NCBI RefSeq assembly: GCF_022538055.1
Contig: NZ_JAKZAM010000004.1
Span: forward strand, 173,865 to 237,864
DNA from: Cognataquiflexum nitidum
GTDB taxonomy: Bacteria > Bacteroidota > Bacteroidia > Cytophagales > Cyclobacteriaceae
Direction: 5' to 3'
DNA length: 64,000 nt
The position numbers and the translations under genes are program-made. This document shows positions 54,675-64,000 of this stretch, one piece after another. Below the pieces are notes generated by a model, which saw nothing but the letters and a program-made list of their open reading frames with translations, was not told where the DNA came from and ran no database searches. How positions within the stretch are numbered: position 1 is the stretch's first letter; the number at the start of each line of letters is the position of its first letter.

Positions 54675-56003
54675 ATGAATGTTTTGAAAATAAGTGAAAA
54701 GAAGAAAGTTCAGAATGCTTGGGCAATGTATGACTGGGCCAATTCTGTCTATAGTTTGGTGATAACTTCTACCATCTTTCCAGTTTACTTTAATGGTGTC
54801 ACCAAATCAGAGGAATATGGGGATGTTGTTTCTTTTTTTGGTTTTAAGATTGTGAATACGGTTTTGTATTCCTATTCAATTTCATTTTCCTTTTTGGTAA
54901 TAGCAGTGATTTCTCCTTTGCTATCAGGAATGGCGGATTACGGGGGCAAGAAGTTATTGTTTATGAAAATTTTTGCCTATTTGGGTTCTATGGCTTGTTT
55001 GGGTTTATTCTTCTTTGACGGGGACAATTTGGAATATGGAATAATATGCGCAGTTCTGGCGAGTATTGGTTTTGCGGGAAGTATTGTCTTCTATAATGCT
55101 TTTTTGCCTGAAATTGCGGAAGAAGAAGAGTTTGACTTCTTGAGTGCAAGAGGGTTTGCCCTTGGCTATATTGGAAGTGTAATCTTGTTAGTTCTCAATT
55201 TATTCATGATTCAATCACCCGAAACATTTGGATTGACCGATGGGGGTCAAGCTGCAAGATGGTCTTTTTTGATCACTGGATTTTGGTGGGCAGGTTTTGC
55301 ACAAATACCATTCAGATATTTGCCGGATAATCCGTACAACAAAAAAGTGAAAAAAGCACTTTTACTTCAAGGCTATAAAGAAATCAACAAAATTTTTCAA
55401 ATTGTAAAAAGAACAACTGTGATGCACAGGTTCTTGGCAGCATTCTTTTTTTATAGTATGGGTGTACAAACAGTCATGTACCTGGCAGCGACTTTTGGAG
55501 ACAAAGAACTTGGTATGCCAGGAGACAAATTGATTATTACAATCTTGATCATTCAGATTGTTGCAATTGGGGGCAGTTACTTATTTGCCTATTTGTCCAA
55601 AGCTTTGGGAAACAAAATCTCATTGGTGATTATGGTGTTTATATGGGTTTTGATATGTGGTGCCGCCTATTATGTCATCAATGAATATCAATTTTATGCC
55701 CTGGCATTTGTGGTAGGAATGGTTATGGGTGGGATACAATCCCTTTCGCGCTCTACCTATTCCAAGTTAATTCCAAAAGACACAACCCAACATGCTTCAT
55801 TCTTTAGTTTTTATGATGTGACAGAAAAAATCGCTATTGTTTTGGGTACTTTTTCATATGGTATCATCGAGCAGATTACCGGAAATATGAGAAACAGCTC
55901 TTTGGCTTTGGGTTTGTTTTTCTTTGTCGGGCTTGGTTTTTTGCTTCTTTTAAGGATTCCCAAACAGGATTTTCAAAACATTGTCGAAATAAAAAATGCT
56001 TGA
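54675..56003 (+). CDS. UMF1-family MFS transporter (Atg22-like)
   Basis: A 442-residue polytopic protein with about 12 helices. It begins KKVQNAWAMYDWANSVYSLVITSTIFPVYF, the N-terminal hallmark of the UMF1/Atg22 group of the major facilitator superfamily, and has GGIQSLSRSTYSKLIPKD in the second half, also typical. Substrates in this group are poorly known (amino-acid export in yeast). It starts 12 bp after a terminator and overlaps the NnrD/E gene by 8 bp. Confidence 0.9.
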   Translation: MNVLKISEKKKVQNAWAMYDWANSVYSLVITSTIFPVYFNGVTKSEEYGDVVSFFGFKIVNTVLYSYSISFSFLVIAVISPLLSGMADYGGKKLLFMKIFAYLGSMACLGLFFFDGDNLEYGIICAVLASIGFAGSIVFYNAFLPEIAEEEEFDFLSARGFALGYIGSVILLVLNLFMIQSPETFGLTDGGQAARWSFLITGFWWAGFAQIPFRYLPDNPYNKKVKKALLLQGYKEINKIFQIVKRTTVMHRFLAAFFFYSMGVQTVMYLAATFGDKELGMPGDKLIITILIIQIVAIGGSYLFAYLSKALGNKISLVIMVFIWVLICGAAYYVINEYQFYALAFVVGMVMGGIQSLSRSTYSKLIPKDTTQHASFFSFYDVTEKIAIVLGTFSYGIIEQITGNMRNSSLALGLFFFVGLGFLLLLRIPKQDFQNIVEIKNA

Positions 56004-57471
56004 GATCATTAAAGGAAATAGGGTGTCAGAATTGGACAAGGCTTTTATCCAATCAAAGGGGATATCATCCTGGGATTTGATGGAAAGGGCTACAAACTCT
56101 TTTTTGGAGTGGTTTATGTTGCGATTTCAAGATTCAGGGAAATCTGTTTTTATTTTTTGCGGACCAGGCAACAATGGTGGAGATGGGTTGGCCATAGCCC
56201 GAATGTTGGAAATGGAGGGCTTTAAGGTGACTGTCCTGACTTTTGAAGATCCCAATTATTGTAGCCACGATTATCAAATCAATTTTAAAAAGCTACCAAT
56301 CGGTGTTAGGATTATAAGCCATGAAGGTTTTGATTACAATCAGCTAAAGGATCAAATTTGTGTAGATGCAATCTTTGGTGTAGGTGTGAACAGGCCACTT
56401 TCAGGTAAATATTTGGACTGTATAAATTCACTGAATCAGACGAAAGCTCTAAAAATCGCTATTGACATGCCTTCTGGAATTCCATCAGATGGAATTTTGG
56501 AAGGAACAGGATTTAATGCGGATTTTACCTGTTCTTTTCAATTCCCAAAAATGGGACTCTTGATTCCGGAACATGGAGATTATACAGGTAATGTTGAGAT
56601 ATTAGAAATTGGTATTCCTTCTCTTTTTTTGAAATCCTTTAGCCAAAATAGATTTTTCTTACAGCGACAGGACATCCCACTTTTTCATAAGCACTTTAAT
56701 AATTTCAGTCACAAAGGAGATTTTGGAAGGATTCTCCTGATTGGGGGCAGCAAGGGTAATATGGGAGCCATATTGCTCAGTGCAAAAGCTGCTTTGCGGA
56801 CCGGGAGTGGACTTGTCCATGTGCAGGCTCCTTTTGAAGAAAGATTTGTTTTGCAAATCGGAGCTCCTGAAGTAATGGTTTCGGCTGACTTAGACTTAAA
56901 TAGCTTGATTCAATTCGATGCTGTTGGAATCGGTCCGGGTTGGGGAGGTGAAATTGATTCCTATTATTTGGAAAAGATTCTAAAATCAGCGAAAAAACCT
57001 GTGGTTATTGATGCGGATGGTTTAAATCTCCTTTCGAAAAATAAGCATTTGCTAGAGCTTTTGCCTTTAAACAGTATCCTTACTCCCCATCTCAAGGAAT
57101 TCGAGAGGTTGGTAGGTCCAAGTATCGACCATTATGATAGACTTGATAAAGCACGGGAATTTTCTTCAAAATTTGGAGTCTATCTAATATTGAAAGGAGC
57201 TTATACAGCTATCTCTTGTCCGGAGGGTATTCAATATTTCAATTCCTCAGGAACCAAATATATGGCCACGGCAGGCGCAGGCGATGTCCTCACAGGAATG
57301 ATTGCTTCTTTCCTTGGTCAAGGGTACAACCCCCTTCATGCCGCCTTATGCGGTGTCTATCATCACGGACTTGCAGGGGAATTGGCTTCCAAAAATAAGA
57401 GAAGGGGAATGATTGCCTCGGATATAATTGAAGCCATTCCTGAGACGTATTTAAATCTTGGGATTGATTGA
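55996..57471 (+). CDS. nnr: Bifunctional NAD(P)H-hydrate epimerase/dehydratase
   Basis: A 491-residue metabolite-repair enzyme. N-terminal YjeF_N epimerase domain (1-215) with GPGNNGGDGLAIARML; C-terminal ribokinase-like ADP-dependent dehydratase domain (about 230-491) with GSKGNMGAILLSAKAAL, DADGLNLL, TPHLKEFERL and TAGAGDVLTGMIASF. It restores damaged NAD(P)HX to NAD(P)H. The start codon lies 8 bp inside the upstream transporter gene. The fusion is the usual form in Bacteroidota and E. coli. Confidence 0.95.
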   Translation: MLEIIKGNRVSELDKAFIQSKGISSWDLMERATNSFLEWFMLRFQDSGKSVFIFCGPGNNGGDGLAIARMLEMEGFKVTVLTFEDPNYCSHDYQINFKKLPIGVRIISHEGFDYNQLKDQICVDAIFGVGVNRPLSGKYLDCINSLNQTKALKIAIDMPSGIPSDGILEGTGFNADFTCSFQFPKMGLLIPEHGDYTGNVEILEIGIPSLFLKSFSQNRFFLQRQDIPLFHKHFNNFSHKGDFGRILLIGGSKGNMGAILLSAKAALRTGSGLVHVQAPFEERFVLQIGAPEVMVSADLDLNSLIQFDAVGIGPGWGGEIDSYYLEKILKSAKKPVVIDADGLNLLSKNKHLLELLPLNSILTPHLKEFERLVGPSIDHYDRLDKAREFSSKFGVYLILKGAYTAISCPEGIQYFNSSGTKYMATAGAGDVLTGMIASFLGQGYNPLHAALCGVYHHGLAGELASKNKRRGMIASDIIEAIPETYLNLGID

Positions 57472-57537
57472 GTTTTTTCCCCGAAATGAGAACTTTAACA
57501 AAATCGCATTGGTTGCATTAAGAATCTTTTCAATCTC

Positions 57538-58767
57538 ATGAATAAAGAAAAATTTATACTTTGGACCATTGCTGCTATCAATTTTACCCACATAGTGGAT
57601 TTCATGATTTTGATGCCTCTTGGACCGCAATTGATGCGGATTTTTGAAATTAGCCCAAGAGAATTTGGATTGCTTGTTTCTTCATACACCTTTAGTGCCG
57701 GCTTAAGTAGCTTTCTAGGTGCTTTTATTTTGGATAAGTATGACAGAAGAACAATCCTTTTGTGGGTATTTACTGGATTTTTATTTGGAACAATAGCCTG
57801 TGCTCTTTCTCCAAATTACCCGATCCTACTGATTTCCCGTATTATTTCAGGTGTTTTTGGAGGACTTACTTCGGCTCTGATCATGGCTATAATCGGGGAT
57901 GTAATTCCTGATTCCCGTCGGGGCAAAGCCATGGGTCTGGTTATGGCGGCTTTTTCTGTTGCTTCGGTAGTGGGGGTTCCTTTTGGTTTGTTTATTGCGA
58001 GTATTTCCAACTGGCACGCGCCTTTTATTTTTCTGACAGTACTTTCCCTGATCATATTTGTATTGATTTTCAAATTCATTCCTTCTATTACAGCCCATCT
58101 TGATAGTCATCAGATCAAGCCAACGCCGATGCAGGTTATCCGACGGGTGACAGGAAACAGCAATCAGATGAGGGCAATTTCTCTCACGATTATGATGATG
58201 TTTGGTCAGTTTATGATTATTCCGTTTTTGAGTCCGTACATGGTTGCCAATGTTGGTTTTTCCGAAATCCAGCTCACTTATATCTATATGGCCGGCGGAT
58301 TATTCACCATATTTACTTCACCGTGGGTGGGCAAGTTGACCGATAACCATGGAAAGATTAAAGTTTTTACAGTTTTTATGACTTTGAATATCATTCCTAT
58401 TGGATTGATTACCCATTTGGGCCAAACGCCCGTTCCTTTTGTGTTGATGATATCTACGCTGTTTTTTGTGACTTCCAATGGCAGAATGGTTCCCGCGGCT
58501 GCCTTGATTACTGGTACCGCAAAATCTGAAAATAGAGGGAGTTTTCTAAGTTTCAATTCTGCTGTACAGCAATTGGCCGCAGGTATTGCCTCTTTTATCG
58601 CCGGATTGATTTTAGTAGAAGGTGAAGGGGGAATATTGCTCAATTTTAATTTTGTGGGATATTTGGCTATATTCTTTAGTTTGATATGTATTCCTTTGGC
58701 TAGGAGAATAAAAGTAGTCGATATAGGCGAAGCGTCAGTAATGCTTGAAGTTGAAAAAACCATATAA
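57538..58767 (+). CDS. MFS transporter (DHA1-like)
   Basis: A 409-residue protein with about 12 TM helices. The A-motif-like loop LDKYDRRTILLWVF after helix 2 and GVPFGLFIASISNWHAPF (motif C region) in helix 5 point to the drug:H+ antiporter-1 type; the central loop is about 30 residues. It stands 67 bp after the NnrD/E gene on the same strand, ends at a bidirectional terminator, and has no regulator nearby. The substrate is unknown. Confidence 0.9.
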   Translation: MNKEKFILWTIAAINFTHIVDFMILMPLGPQLMRIFEISPREFGLLVSSYTFSAGLSSFLGAFILDKYDRRTILLWVFTGFLFGTIACALSPNYPILLISRIISGVFGGLTSALIMAIIGDVIPDSRRGKAMGLVMAAFSVASVVGVPFGLFIASISNWHAPFIFLTVLSLIIFVLIFKFIPSITAHLDSHQIKPTPMQVIRRVTGNSNQMRAISLTIMMMFGQFMIIPFLSPYMVANVGFSEIQLTYIYMAGGLFTIFTSPWVGKLTDNHGKIKVFTVFMTLNIIPIGLITHLGQTPVPFVLMISTLFFVTSNGRMVPAAALITGTAKSENRGSFLSFNSAVQQLAAGIASFIAGLILVEGEGGILLNFNFVGYLAIFFSLICIPLARRIKVVDIGEASVMLEVEKTI

Positions 58768-58795
58768 AAAAAAGCCGCTGATATAGCGGCTTTTT
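58766..58795. terminator. Bidirectional terminator
   Basis: AAAGCCGCT-GATAT-AGCGGCTTT with A-run before and T-run after, between the MFS gene and convergent asnS. Confidence 0.9.
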
Positions 58796-58799
58796 ATGC

Positions 58800-60251
58800 T
58801 TAAAATTCAGCGTGTCCCGGAGTCCTTGGAAATGCGATCACATCCCTGATATTTCCCATACCTGTGACGAAAAGCACCAAGCGTTCAAAGCCAAGTCCGA
58901 AGCCGGCATGTGGGGTTGATCCGAATCTTCTTGTATCAAGATACCACCACATCTCTTCGGTGGGTATATTCATTTCTTCCATTCTTTTAGTCAGAAATTC
59001 GAGCCTTTCTTCCCTCTGAGAACCTCCGACAATCTCTCCAATGCCTGGAAACAAAATATCCATAGCAGCAACTGTTTTGCCGTCATCATTCTGCCTCATG
59101 TAAAATGCCTTGATGTCTTTCGGATAGTCAGTTAGAATAACAGGTTTGTTGAAATGTTTTTCAACAAGATATCTTTCATGTTCTGATTGTAAATCAACGC
59201 CCCAAGATTCGACCAGATACTGGAATTTCTTCTTCTTGTTATGGTTCGAATTTCTGAGGATGTCAATTGCTTCAGTGTAGGTGATTCTTTGAAATTCATT
59301 TTCTACTACAAACTTGAGCCTATCAATAAGCCCCATATCGCTTCTTTGATCCGCTTTTTTGGTGTTTTCTTCCTCGGCTGCTCTTTTGTCTAAAAATTCT
59401 AAGTCATCTTTGCAGTTTTCCAAAGCATAGGATATCACATATTTCAAGAAATTTTCGGCAAGATCTTGATTGTCCTGTGCATCATAGAATGCCATCTCAG
59501 GTTCGATCATCCAAAATTCAGCAAGGTGCCTTGCTGTGTTTGAGTTTTCTGCCCTAAAAGTCGGTCCAAAAGTATAAATCTCGGCCAATCCCATAGCGGC
59601 AAGTTCACCTTCAAGTTGACCAGATACCGTCAAATTCGTTTCCTTTTCAAAGAAGTCTTTCTTAAAATTGATTTTACCTTCATCAGTCAAAGGAGGATTC
59701 TTCATATCTAGAATGGTGACTTTAAATGTCTCCCCTGCACCTTCCGCATCTGATGAAGTGATTATCGGAGTATGGATATAAAAGAAACCTTTGTCATTGA
59801 AATACTTATGGACTGCAAAGGCCAAGGCGTGCCTAATTCTGAAAACAGCCCCAAAAGTATTGGTTCGGATTCTCAGGTGAGCAATTTCACGCAGAAATTC
59901 CAGGGAATGCTTTTTTGGTTGAAGTGGATATGTTTCCGCATCTGCTTCTCCTAAGATATCAATGTTAGAGGCTACAATTTCAGCCTGTTGCCCTGCCCCT
60001 TGGGAGGCAACTATTTTCCCGAAAATCTTAATACAAGCCCCTGTGGTGACTTTCTTTAGTATATCTTCATTGATAAATGCAGGGTCCGCTACGACTTGGT
60101 AGTTGTTTATGGTGGAGCCATCGTTGATCGCGATGAATGTTACATTTTTATTGCTTCTTTTGGTTCGCACCCAACCCATAAGTGTTGCATCCTGACCGAT
60201 AAAGTTATTTTCGAGAAGTTTCTTTATTTTAATTCTTTTATTGAAAGCCAT
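58800..60251 (-). CDS. asnS: Asparagine-tRNA ligase
   Basis: A 483-residue class IIb aminoacyl-tRNA synthetase. N-terminal OB-fold anticodon-binding domain (about 15-120), then the catalytic core with motif 2 in [19 protein letters not shown] and motif 3 in [16 protein letters not shown]. The AsnRS rather than AspRS identity rests on overall sequence and length. Full length, monocistronic, and convergent to the MFS gene. The start at 60251 ([13 protein letters not shown]) is clear. Confidence 0.96.
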   Translation of the reverse strand: MAFNKRIKIKKLLENNFIGQDATLMGWVRTKRSNKNVTFIAINDGSTINNYQVVADPAFINEDILKKVTTGACIKIFGKIVASQGAGQQAEIVASNIDILGEADAETYPLQPKKHSLEFLREIAHLRIRTNTFGAVFRIRHALAFAVHKYFNDKGFFYIHTPIITSSDAEGAGETFKVTILDMKNPPLTDEGKINFKKDFFEKETNLTVSGQLEGELAAMGLAEIYTFGPTFRAENSNTARHLAEFWMIEPEMAFYDAQDNQDLAENFLKYVISYALENCKDDLEFLDKRAAEEENTKKADQRSDMGLIDRLKFVVENEFQRITYTEAIDILRNSNHNKKKKFQYLVESWGVDLQSEHERYLVEKHFNKPVILTDYPKDIKAFYMRQNDDGKTVAAMDILFPGIGEIVGGSQREERLEFLTKRMEEMNIPTEEMWWYLDTRRFGSTPHAGFGLGFERLVLFVTGMGNIRDVIAFPRTPGHAEF

Positions 60252-60442
60252 AGATATGGGGTGTTGGTTTTGTTAAATTAAGATCAACCAATAACGGTTT
60301 ATGAAAGGGAATGCAAAAAAACGATTAAATAAGCTTTTTATCAATAATTTGTTCTTATTTCCTAAATTTGAAATATTGAAAGTATAAGAAACACCGTTTT
60401 TGGTTAGCCTTCATTCTAAATTCTTTTGAAATATATTTGAGT

Positions 60443-61900
60443 ATGCAAAAACTACATTTAAGTCAGGTACTTTCCCAAAAACTTTCTCCACAGCAGATTC
60501 AATTTATCAAACTGCTGCAGGTTCCGACTGCTGAATTGGAATCCCGTGTGGAGGAAGAACTCGAAATAAACCCGGCTTTGGAGGAGGGAAAAGAGGAGGA
60601 AAGCAGTGAATCAGAGGATAATGATTATGAAGATTCCTTTGAAGATGAAGCAGGGTTTGAGGACAAAGATGTAAATATCGATGATTACCTAAGCGATGAT
60701 TATAGCGGCTATAAAATGCAGGGAGATGGCAATTATTCTCCCGACGAAGATGACAGGGAGATACCCATATCAGGTGGTGCTTCCTTGCATGAGCAGCTGA
60801 TTACCCAATTGGGATTTTTAAAATTAAATGAAAGACAAAAGCTGATCGGAAGGCAGCTGATCGGGAGTATCGAGAATGACGGTTATATAAGGAGAGACTT
60901 GGAGTCGATTATCAATGACCTGGCTTTTAGTCAGAATATTGAGACAGACCTAGATGAGGTTGAAGAAATTTTGAGAAAAATACAAAGCTTTGACCCTGCC
61001 GGTATTGCCGCAAGAAATCTTCAGGAATGTCTCTTGATTCAGCTTGAAAGAAAAGAGCATCCTGACGATCCAAATGTTCAAAACTCAATAAAAATCATAA
61101 GCGAGTGTTTTGATGAATTCACCAAAAAGCATTATACAAAAATCCAGAAAAAGCTTGATTTGAATGATGAGGACATAAAAGACGCCGTAAACATGATTAC
61201 AAGGCTCAACCCCAAGCCAGGAGGTACTTCTGATGGTCTGATCAAAACCCAATATATCATTCCGGATTTTATTTTGACCAATGTCAACGGCAAATTTGAA
61301 ATATCCCTGAATTCTAAAAATGCGCCCGAACTCAGGGTAAGCAGATCCTATTCGGAAATGTTTGACGCTTATGACAAGAGTGATAAAAAAGATAAGAAAC
61401 TCAAAGATACCGTCACATTTGTCAAACAAAAATTAGACGCTGCCCGATGGTTTATAGATGCTATTAAGCAGAGACAGCAGACATTGTTGAAAACAATGCA
61501 GGCAATTCTTGATTATCAAGAAGAGTTTTTTGTGGATGGAGAGGAGACAAAATTGAAGCCTATGATTTTAAAGGATATTGCTGATAAAATTGAAATGGAT
61601 ATTTCAACGGTTTCGCGCGTAGCAAATAGCAAATCTATTCAAACTGAAGTTGGGATTTTTCCATTAAAATATTTTTTCTCGGAAGGAATTGCTACTGATT
61701 CAGGTGAGGATGTAAGCAACAAAGAAGTTAAGAGTGTGCTTCAGACAATGGTGGATGGTGAAAGTAAAAAGAGACCCCTTTCTGATGACAAGTTGGTCAA
61801 AATCCTAAATGAAAAAGGGTATAACATTGCAAGAAGAACTGTAGCTAAGTATAGGGAACAGCTGCAAATTCCCGTAGCAAGACTTAGAAAGGAACTGTAA
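60443..61900 (+). CDS. rpoN: RNA polymerase sigma-54 factor
   Basis: A 485-residue sigma-54. Region I is at the N-terminus (LHLSQVLSQKLSPQQIQFIKLLQ) and binds activators and core; an acidic region II follows (EEGKEEESSESEDNDYED); the core- and DNA-binding region III ends in the RpoN box ARRTVAKYRE (about 470). ATG at 60443 preferred over TTG two codons earlier. TAAATTTG at 60363 may be a -7 element. It is followed 0 bp later by a GTG-start membrane gene, so coupled. No sigma-54 activator with an AAA+ domain is in the window. Confidence 0.95.
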   Translation: MQKLHLSQVLSQKLSPQQIQFIKLLQVPTAELESRVEEELEINPALEEGKEEESSESEDNDYEDSFEDEAGFEDKDVNIDDYLSDDYSGYKMQGDGNYSPDEDDREIPISGGASLHEQLITQLGFLKLNERQKLIGRQLIGSIENDGYIRRDLESIINDLAFSQNIETDLDEVEEILRKIQSFDPAGIAARNLQECLLIQLERKEHPDDPNVQNSIKIISECFDEFTKKHYTKIQKKLDLNDEDIKDAVNMITRLNPKPGGTSDGLIKTQYIIPDFILTNVNGKFEISLNSKNAPELRVSRSYSEMFDAYDKSDKKDKKLKDTVTFVKQKLDAARWFIDAIKQRQQTLLKTMQAILDYQEEFFVDGEETKLKPMILKDIADKIEMDISTVSRVANSKSIQTEVGIFPLKYFFSEGIATDSGEDVSNKEVKSVLQTMVDGESKKRPLSDDKLVKILNEKGYNIARRTVAKYREQLQIPVARLRKEL

Positions 61901-62518
61901 GTGGCACAAAAATTAGCTTTGTTGATTTCATACCTTTTTCAGCCATTATTTATCCCGACGCTGATTTTTCTTTTTCTGGTATTTGCTGTGCCTGAGGTTT
62001 CAGCCTCGCAGTTTTATAATCAATGGTTTATCGTGTTGATGGTCTTTATGACCACATTTATTATTCCTGCTTTAAGTATTTTTACAATGAAGTTGACAGG
62101 AAACATTTCATCAATCCATCTTAAAAATAAGGAAGAGCGTGTTTTCCCTTTTTCTATGGTCAGTCTTTTTTATGTAATTTCTACCTATTTATTTTATTTG
62201 AAATTTGAGATTGAGCCTATTTTCATTCTCACGTTGGTTTCAATATCTATTTGTGTCATTTTATTGACGAGTGTATCGTTTTTTTGGAAGATAAGTGCAC
62301 ACATGACAGGAATTTCTGGATTCTTGGCCATTATCATTGTGATAGCGCTAAAAAACCCAGGCGTTGACCTTGTTTACCTGATGTTGTTTATAATTATGCT
62401 TTCTGGAATAATAGCTTCGTCAAGACTTTACCTGAATGCGCATGATCCATTAGAGATTTTTGGAGGGTTTATTTTGGGGTTTTCTATATGTTTCGGGGCA
62501 TTTTATTCATACTTATAA
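61901..62518 (+). CDS. PAP2-like membrane protein
   Basis: A 205-residue protein with about six helices, starting GTG right after the rpoN stop. Three segments recall the PAP2 phosphatase motifs: KNKEERVFPF, ISAHMTG (for PSGH) and SRLYLNAHDPLEIFGG (for SR-x5-H-x3-D, with E in the last place). The motifs are degenerate, so activity as lipid phosphatase is doubtful but family membership is plausible. Its direct coupling to rpoN is likely positional. A terminator follows. Confidence 0.72.
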   Translation: MAQKLALLISYLFQPLFIPTLIFLFLVFAVPEVSASQFYNQWFIVLMVFMTTFIIPALSIFTMKLTGNISSIHLKNKEERVFPFSMVSLFYVISTYLFYLKFEIEPIFILTLVSISICVILLTSVSFFWKISAHMTGISGFLAIIIVIALKNPGVDLVYLMLFIIMLSGIIASSRLYLNAHDPLEIFGGFILGFSICFGAFYSYL

Positions 62519-62544
62519 AAAAAGCCGGCTAACCGGCTTTTTTT
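62517..62544. terminator. Bidirectional terminator
   Basis: AAAGCCGG-CTAA-CCGGCTTT with A-run and T-run, between convergent genes. Confidence 0.92.
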
Positions 62545-62567
62545 ATAGGTATGATTTGAATTCTCTT

Positions 62568-63305
62568 TTAGAATAAAGCAATCGAAACTCCAAAATTCAA
62601 CTGAGTGGCTTGGGTATTGAAAGGACCTTTGTCCTTTTGGAACACCTCATTAAGGCCATAATAGCCCCAAAGGTTAAAACCAGGAAAGCCTAATCTTGCA
62701 TGGACTCCATATCTAAACTGGTTAAACCCAAAAGACTGCCTGTCTTTGATTTTCCTTTCAAGGCCATTATCTGTATATGAAATTTTGGTTTGGGCTTGAA
62801 AGAGGTATCCCACCTTTCCCCCAAATGCAAATCGCACGCTTTTATCGTAATTGTTTTTATTGAAATGGTATCTGAACTCGAGTGGGATTTCTAGAAAATT
62901 AATTCCCACATTGTTTTTATTCACGGAGATATCATCTCCATATACCTCAGTCACGCCCAAGAGTTGGCTTGAATTTGGGCCCACGGTGGGATTATTGAAA
63001 AGATTTTTTCCACCTTGAAAAGCAAATTTATCAGAGGCTACCCCTATACCTGGATTAAAGGTGAAGCCTGACTTGTCTCCAAAAATTTTGACAGGATATT
63101 GGTAATAAATATTGAATGTGCGAGATTGAAAAAATTCGGTATTTAATTCACTTGGTTTATTATTTAGCATATTGAATCCCAATTCTAAAAATAAATCTCC
63201 TTTTATATCTGGTCTTCCGCCTATTGGTGTCTTTTCTCGCTCCTGCGCAAAAATTGAAATTACAAATACTAAATTTAGTAAAACTACTGATGTAAATCTT
63301 TTCAT
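62568..63305 (-). CDS. Outer-membrane beta-barrel protein, PorT-like size
   Basis: A 245-residue exported protein with signal peptide MKRFTSVVLLNLVFVISIFAQ. The mature protein consists of amphipathic strands (FNIYYQYPVKIFG, FLEIPLEFRYHFNK, RFAFGGKVGYLFQ) and ends in a hydrophobic residue, as an 8-strand barrel of the outer-membrane-beta-barrel (PorT/OmpA-like) family. Function unknown. Monocistronic; convergent to the PAP2-like gene. Confidence 0.82.
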   Translation of the reverse strand: MKRFTSVVLLNLVFVISIFAQEREKTPIGGRPDIKGDLFLELGFNMLNNKPSELNTEFFQSRTFNIYYQYPVKIFGDKSGFTFNPGIGVASDKFAFQGGKNLFNNPTVGPNSSQLLGVTEVYGDDISVNKNNVGINFLEIPLEFRYHFNKNNYDKSVRFAFGGKVGYLFQAQTKISYTDNGLERKIKDRQSFGFNQFRYGVHARLGFPGFNLWGYYGLNEVFQKDKGPFNTQATQLNFGVSIALF

Positions 63306-63438
63306 GAAATGGGTATTATATTTAAAATTCGGGCTAAATTATGAAATCATACTCGATTTGCGCTTCTTTTTGTCTTAATAATTCTTAATTGTTTTTTTAT
63401 AGAATTGATTTTGCTGTACAAAACAATTGTACTTGTTT

Positions 63439-63468
63439 TTGTAAATCCAAAATTCGTAACTACTTTTG
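63439..63468 (+). promoter_or_regulatory. tRNA-Arg promoter
   Basis: TTG (63439-63441), 19 nt, TACTTTTG (63461-63468), 12 bp before the tRNA. Confidence 0.7.
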
Positions 63469-63480
63469 TGTCCCCATTAC

Positions 63481-63554
63481 GGCCTCGTAGCTCAATTGAA
63501 TAGAGCACTTGATTACGGCTCAAGAGGTTTCAGGTTTGAATCCTGACGAGGTCA
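63481..63554 (+). tRNA. tRNA-Arg(ACG)
   Basis: A 74-nt cloverleaf: acceptor GGCCTCG/CGAGGTC (one G-T pair), anticodon loop TTACGGC (anticodon ACG, read as ICG after editing) on stem CTTGA/TCAAG, T-arm with TTTGAAT in place of TTCGAAT, discriminator A. CCA is not encoded. A 7-bp hairpin TCACATC/GATGTGA follows at 63559-63578. Confidence 0.93.
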
Positions 63555-63714
63555 CACTTCACATCAATAGAGATGTGACAAAAATCTAACAAGGATAATT
63601 ACATATTGGATCTTTCTTAAGGGAACTCAGATTTAATTTTAAAGAATTTGTCTCACAAATTCAGCAAGTTAAGCGAAACTTATTCGTTAAACTGATATTA
63701 TTCAGTTTCTTCTC

Positions 63715-63744
63715 TTGTGGATACTTTATTAATTCTTACCTTTG
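63715..63744 (+). promoter_or_regulatory. rRNA operon promoter
   Basis: TTG (63715-63717), 19 nt, TACCTTTG (63737-63744), followed by CACTCC. It closely matches the tRNA-Val promoter. Initiation near 63751. Confidence 0.8.
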
Positions 63745-63750
63745 CACTCC

Positions 63751-63929
63751 TGTTTGTAAGGAACGGGAAAAAGAGATGGGGCGAGAGTCTTACGATACTG
63801 CCGAGAGAGGCGGTAAAAGTTCATTGAAATACTGGAGAAACGACATTAAAAAGTCTGACGGTGTTAACCGGAGGACAAGATTGATAGGGCTAGGAAACGA
63901 ATCGGCAGTGATGCTGAGAAAAGAACTAT
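63751..63929 (+). other. 16S rRNA leader
   Basis: About 180 bases between the promoter and the 16S start. A 61-codon open frame crosses it but is not coding. It contains GCCGAGAGAGGCGG and other short stems that could pair with 3' leader sequence for RNase III processing; the partner lies beyond the window. Confidence 0.6.

Positions 63930-64000
<71 letters not shown>

Overview
The window comes from a low-to-moderate GC Bacteroidota genome, most likely a cytophagalian of the Cyclobacteriaceae type. Three things support this. The 16S rRNA 5' end at the right edge reads like a Bacteroidota 16S. Several promoters fit the Bacteroidota -33/-7 pattern (TTG, about 19-21 nt, TAnnTTTG). The gene content includes propeller/Y_Y_Y sensor kinases, ALDH7, SO2930-type diheme cytochrome, CPA2 antiporter, and a MotA/ExbB-type channel gene with two ExbD genes. 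Genus is not resolvable by eye.

Layout. 1-10520: a truncated secreted sensor-like protein, a small coiled-coil protein, sucD, then a signalling/transport block: a large periplasmic-propeller histidine kinase, a receiver-kinase fusion, an ABC ATPase, an FtsX-type permease with two histidine-rich stretches, and a secreted CxxC protein. A class IV aminotransferase follows. 10806-16754: lipoprotein, cytochrome c, SCO1/SenC, HemJ, MeaB, a DUF3298-like lipoprotein and dnaA. 17248-27294: methylmalonyl-CoA mutase mutA-mutB, a CPA2 antiporter, ferredoxin and its TrxR-like reductase, a MarR regulator, a secreted MORN-like protein and an aspartate aminotransferase. 27295-30080: a glycosyltransferase flanked by two structured noncoding stretches, one of them a promoter-hairpin-terminator leader in front of an outer-membrane DUF4421-like protein. 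30160-35287: ALDH7, then an AT-rich accessory stretch of secreted proteins, including a putative HExxH lipoprotein whose start lies behind a C9 homopolymer tract.

35508-36861 is the most unusual part. Two intact tRNA-Val(UAC) genes flank four 80-bp tRNA-derived tandem repeats. They are followed by a perfect 344-bp tandem duplication carrying a small GIY-YIG nuclease gene. The ATG of this gene abuts the tRNA terminator U-tract and its stop codon is the TAG of the next tRNA's D-arm. Decayed 3' tRNA remnants follow, one interrupted by a palindromic repeat.

37084-51467: TonB receptor, M1 aminopeptidase, a 55-aa protein encoded through a terminator, the cytochrome/beta-helix pair, a Crp-type regulator, ruvC, and a tightly packed run: two GT2 glycosyltransferases, a PP2C/SpoIIE phosphatase, a polysaccharide deacetylase, TatD and asparaginase. 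51541-64000: intergenic repeats, tRNA-Ser, the ExbB-ExbD locus, UMF1 and DHA1 MFS transporters, NnrD/E, asnS, rpoN, a PAP2-like membrane protein, an outer-membrane beta-barrel protein, tRNA-Arg and the start of an rRNA operon.

Starts were moved from the longest frame when a TTG or upstream extension lay ahead of an obvious signal peptide or family N-terminus. All assignments come from reading motifs; no database search was run.
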